A stretch of DNA of 64,000 bases, from the NCBI RefSeq assembly GCF_900107625.1, contig NZ_FNQK01000008.1:62001-126000 (forward strand), read 5' to 3'. A program made the position numbers and the translations under genes. The stretch is from Bizionia paragorgiae (GTDB taxonomy: Bacteria; Bacteroidota; Bacteroidia; Flavobacteriales; Flavobacteriaceae). Below, piece after piece: positions 60,950 to 64,000 of this stretch. Below the pieces are notes generated by a model. The model had not been told where the DNA came from, made no database searches, and worked only from the letters and a program-made list of their open reading frames with translations. The stretch's first letter is position 1. The number at the start of each line of letters is the position of its first letter.

Positions 60950-63373
60950 ATGACGTTTAACATAAAAAAGGAAACACTTTTAAATTATCTCAACCTCACC
61001 TTAGCACTTGTTTTTGTCTATTGGGTAATGACTGTCTATGAGGTTGTGCTATCTAAGACTAGCGTGTCTACCGATGTCTCGATAGTTAGTATTCTTTTAT
61101 ATAAATTCTTAAATGATTTTTGGACAGGCCTTTTTCTAGGGCTTGTCGTACTGCCTCTATTTTTAATTATAGTGCTATGGCGCAAAAAGTTAGCAAATGT
61201 AGTTGTACTCATTCTATTTTCTTTAGGCATTATAATACAGTTTGCTTTAGTAAAATACAGTCTTACAACTTTACTATTTTTAGGAGCTGATATTTTAGGT
61301 TATTCGTTTGATGATGCTGTTAATACAGTAGGGAGTTCTGAGTCGATTTCACTGGTTTACTTTCTGCCCTTTATTGTTTTCCCTGCTTTACTTTTGGTAT
61401 TCCGTTATCTGCTTAACGCCTATGCCGACTGGCGTATTGTAGCAGGCACCACATTGGTACTTTTTGTCGGTTTTGGAATCCTAGGTTTTTCAGTGCCAGA
61501 AGCAACGTCAGATTCATTTCAAAACAAAACAGCGTTTTTTGTCAGCGATATCTTAAAATTCCAAAGAAATGCTAGTGAAATTAGTGCCTTAAATTTTGAG
61601 GAAAGAACAGATTACCCTTTATTAAAACCTTTTAATAGCCCCGATGTGTTATCTCCATTTCTAAATAGTAATGAGGAGAAACCTAATATTGTTGTGATTG
61701 TTGTAGAAGGTTTAGGTAGTGAGTTTGTTGCAAATAACCAATACGGTGGTTTTACTCCTTATTTAGATGAATTGATTAGTAAGTCGTTATACTGGGAGAA
61801 TTTTGTGAGTACCACAGGGCGCTCTTTTGGTCTTTTACCTTCCTTATTTGGATCCTTGCCTTTTGGAGAGACGGGGTTTTTAGAACTAAAAGATACGCCA
61901 TCTCATTTGTCATTAATAAACATTTTGAAAGCTAATGGCTATTACACGTCCTTCTATTCTGGAGACGCTTCTAGTTTTGACAGGAAAATTAACTTTCTAG
62001 AGTATAATGGTATCGATAACCTTATCGACGAAAGTAAATACGGGTCAGAATTTAGTAAAACAAAAGCTAATGATGGCGGATTTTCTTGGGGCTACCCAGA
62101 CGGAGAAATCTTTAAGAAAACCCTTCAAACACAAAGTTTAGAAAAGCAGCCGCGATTAGATATTGTAATGACATTAACAAATCACGAGCCTTTTGAGTAC
62201 CCAAGCAAAGAGCGGTATATGTCAGAGGTAGATGACCTAGTTAAAGCGTCTCAGAAAACGGAAGCTTTAAAATCCAAACTGCTAAGTCATCGCGATATTT
62301 TTGGAAGCCTCTTGTATATGGATGCGAGCCTTAAAGAGTATATGGAAGCCTATTCAAAGCGACCTGATTATAAGAATACTATTTTTATGATCACGGGGGA
62401 TCACCGCTTGATTCCTATCGCCATGAAAGATAAGCTTTGCAGGTATCATGTCCCTTTTTTAATCTATAGTCCCATGTTAAAAAAGCCTATGCAGTTTAAA
62501 TCGGTGTCCTCACATTGGGATGTTGCTCCTAGTGTACTGAGCTACCTAGTAAGTAACTATAAGATTAACCCAATAAATGAAACGGCTTGGTTAGGTAAAG
62601 GATTGGATACTGTTAAGGCTTTTAGAAACGTAAATACAATTCCTTTAATGCGCTATAAAGGGGATATAAGTGATGTTATTTATAAGGAGTATTTGTTGTC
62701 TGGTGATGAATTGTATTCCATTAACGAGCGATTTCAAACGTCTAAAGTAGATGATGACGCTCTGAATAAAACAATAACAGATTCACTTAGAGCGTTTAAA
62801 AGGCTAAATGCATATGTGACACAGCAAAATAAAATTTATCCAGAAGCACTTAATGTGTATTCGGAAGCTCCGGTTGCCTTTACTTCAGAACAATTAGCTA
62901 TAATTACTAAGCATGCCGAAGGGAAAAATTTCGATGAACTTTTTGTTACGGCCCGAGATCTAGCTTTCGAAAAAGAATATGATACGGCTGTATTGCTCTG
63001 TGATTATATTTTAAATGAATTACCTAATTACTCGGAAGTACGAACCTTAAAAGGGCGTATGCAGGCATGGCAAGGGGATTATACCAAAGCGGAGCGCATA
63101 TTAAAAGATGCTCGAAATAGATCTCCATTTGCCGATAATGTCTATTTGGCGCTTTTAGATTTGTATTGGTGGTCTGATCAAGATCAAAAATCAGAATCTG
63201 TTTTTAAGCAGGCCTTAAAAAACGAGCTTAAAAATCCAGAGATAGCCCTTAAAATGGCAAAGGCGTATCAGCGTATCAACAATATTCAAAAGTCAGCTAT
63301 TATATTAGATAGTCTTATTCAAACCTATCCGGATTCTACGAGATTTAAAACTTTAAAAAACAGCTTGCCATAA
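60950..63373 (+). CDS. sulfatase-fold phosphotransferase-like membrane protein with TPR tail
   Basis: An 807-residue LTA-synthase/sulfatase-type protein. Five or so N-terminal helices (to about 190) are followed by an alkaline-phosphatase-superfamily domain: metal-binding PNIVVIVVEGLGSEF near 246, a Thr/Ser nucleophile region FVSTTGRSFGLLPSLFGS near 285, and metal-binding FMITGDHRLIP near 482. Residues about 660-807 are tetratricopeptide repeats (RMQAWQGDYTKAERILKDA). It may add phosphoglycerol or phosphoethanolamine to the polymer made by the adjacent GT2, with TPRs facing the periplasm. The fusion is unusual. It starts 24 bases after the GT2 gene. Confidence 0.85.
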   Translation: MTFNIKKETLLNYLNLTLALVFVYWVMTVYEVVLSKTSVSTDVSIVSILLYKFLNDFWTGLFLGLVVLPLFLIIVLWRKKLANVVVLILFSLGIIIQFALVKYSLTTLLFLGADILGYSFDDAVNTVGSSESISLVYFLPFIVFPALLLVFRYLLNAYADWRIVAGTTLVLFVGFGILGFSVPEATSDSFQNKTAFFVSDILKFQRNASEISALNFEERTDYPLLKPFNSPDVLSPFLNSNEEKPNIVVIVVEGLGSEFVANNQYGGFTPYLDELISKSLYWENFVSTTGRSFGLLPSLFGSLPFGETGFLELKDTPSHLSLINILKANGYYTSFYSGDASSFDRKINFLEYNGIDNLIDESKYGSEFSKTKANDGGFSWGYPDGEIFKKTLQTQSLEKQPRLDIVMTLTNHEPFEYPSKERYMSEVDDLVKASQKTEALKSKLLSHRDIFGSLLYMDASLKEYMEAYSKRPDYKNTIFMITGDHRLIPIAMKDKLCRYHVPFLIYSPMLKKPMQFKSVSSHWDVAPSVLSYLVSNYKINPINETAWLGKGLDTVKAFRNVNTIPLMRYKGDISDVIYKEYLLSGDELYSINERFQTSKVDDDALNKTITDSLRAFKRLNAYVTQQNKIYPEALNVYSEAPVAFTSEQLAIITKHAEGKNFDELFVTARDLAFEKEYDTAVLLCDYILNELPNYSEVRTLKGRMQAWQGDYTKAERILKDARNRSPFADNVYLALLDLYWWSDQDQKSESVFKQALKNELKNPEIALKMAKAYQRINNIQKSAIILDSLIQTYPDSTRFKTLKNSLP

Positions 63374-63386
63374 ACCGCATACTATT

Positions 63387-64000
63387 ATGAGAACATTCTT
63401 ATTTATCATTATTATATTAACTAGTTATCATTCTTTTGGGCAAAAAGAGGTGTTTACAGGAGACCCTGATACGGCTTTCGAAAACGCAAGAGCATTGGCA
63501 TTTAACGATCAAAGAAAACAGGCGCAAGACAGTCTGCGACTTATATTAACCAAGTATCCTAATTACCACGATATTCGATCGTTTTTAGCTAATACATATT
63601 CTTGGGATGGCGATTATGACAAAGCGAAAAAAGAATTTGAATACATTTTAAATGCGAGTCCCGATAGACAAAACGACTGGGAGTTGGCTATTACTAACAC
63701 GTTGCGTAGTGATTCTCCACAAAGCGCTTTAGATATGTCTGCCAAGGCGTTGTCACTTTTCCCTAAGAATGCTGACTTACTGTATTTAAAAGCGAGTGCA
63801 GAAGACGATTTAAAAGAAACTGAAGTGGCATTAGCAACGCTTAATGAATTGTTGGTTATAGAGCCAGAGCATGAAAAAGCACTGCGTTTTAGAGCTGCTT
63901 TAATCGATAAATTAAGCGTAAATGTTATTGGCGTCAAGTCTTCTGTAGACTTATATTCTGAAGTGTTCGATCCTATGCAGTACTATTTATTAAAATACGC
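63387..64000 (+). CDS. YaiO-like TPR/outer-membrane beta-barrel protein (runs off the window)
   Basis: An ATG at 63387 opens a frame that is still open at the end (204 codons seen). The signal MRTFLFIIIILTSYHSFGQ is followed by three or four TPR-like repeats (FNDQRKQAQDSLRLILTKYPNYHDIRSFLANTYSWDGDYDKAKKEFEYIL; LSLFPKNADLLYLKASAEDDLKETEVALATLNELL). The visible end, VKSSVDLYSEVFDPMQYYLLKY, is how YaiO-type beta-barrels begin. A TPR-plus-barrel export porin resembles the PgaA and BcsC designs and would carry the polysaccharide across the outer membrane. It begins 13 bases after the sulfatase-like gene. Confidence 0.8.
   Translation, partial: MRTFLFIIIILTSYHSFGQKEVFTGDPDTAFENARALAFNDQRKQAQDSLRLILTKYPNYHDIRSFLANTYSWDGDYDKAKKEFEYILNASPDRQNDWELAITNTLRSDSPQSALDMSAKALSLFPKNADLLYLKASAEDDLKETEVALATLNELLVIEPEHEKALRFRAALIDKLSVNVIGVKSSVDLYSEVFDPMQYYLLKY

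Noticed and set aside
1-64000. CRISPR array, tRNA or rRNA genes
   Set aside because: No regularly spaced repeats and no cloverleaf or rRNA-like sequence were seen on either strand.

Overview
This AT-rich window looks like a chromosomal segment of a marine-type member of the Bacteroidota, most likely Flavobacteriaceae. Several features point there: -7 promoter elements of the TAnnTTTG type, A-rich ribosome binding sites, a fused CcoN-CcoO cbb3 oxidase, an HYC_CC_PP gene in front of a CusA-type pump, many lipoproteins with L-x-S-C lipoboxes, and a compact trpEGDCFBA operon. No rRNA, tRNA, phage or CRISPR is visible.

Layout. 1-3.8 kb (minus): start of a RimK-like ATP-grasp gene, trmL, an SDR-type oxidoreductase, nhaA and an unknown gene. 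4.1-12.5 kb (minus): complete trp operon behind a classical attenuator (a leader peptide with three consecutive Trp codons, a 7-nt antiterminator segment and an intrinsic terminator). A GNAT-nitrilase fusion gene is appended at the end. 12.7-13.5 kb: two rhodanese genes, one cytoplasmic and one lipoprotein. 13.5-25.7 kb (plus): copper/silver efflux locus (HYC_CC_PP, CusA, TolC, CopA, DUF2911, DUF305, CusB, HMA lipoprotein). It is interrupted between CusA and TolC by a ~560-bp S23/four-helix-bundle element with 33-bp inverted ends. 25.8-38.7 kb: cbb3 oxidase and microaerobic locus (USP, Crp/Fnr regulator, CcoI, CcoS, CcoNO, CcoQ, CcoP, a small unknown, CcoG, FixH, SafE-like, a small membrane protein, HemN). 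Four similar FNR-geometry palindromes lie upstream of usp, ccoI, ccoS and hemN.

39-45 kb is a less tidy accessory region: two decayed genes, a beta-barrel protein, a lipoprotein, and an AraC-MddA pair. 45.2-47.5 kb has cysE-cysM and a DoxX gene. 47.8-57.1 kb is a stress and redox region: USP, an exported DsbA/YjbH-like protein divergent from an HxlR regulator across a 32-bp palindrome, NTF2-like and YceI genes, an MFS transporter, an MgtC gene broken by one nonsense codon, cytosine deaminase, catalase and a secreted unknown. 57.7-64 kb (plus, runs off the end) is a tightly coupled cluster: Hpt, receiver-only response regulator, membrane-anchored HEAT protein, processive GT2, sulfatase-fold/TPR membrane enzyme, YaiO-like TPR/beta-barrel. 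It looks like a phosphorelay-controlled exopolysaccharide synthesis, modification and export system, and it is the best candidate here for an undescribed system.

Coordinates of start codons were adjusted where a lipobox, signal peptide or family N-terminus showed that the longest reading frame is too long. Family names come from recognition of motifs by eye; no database search was run.
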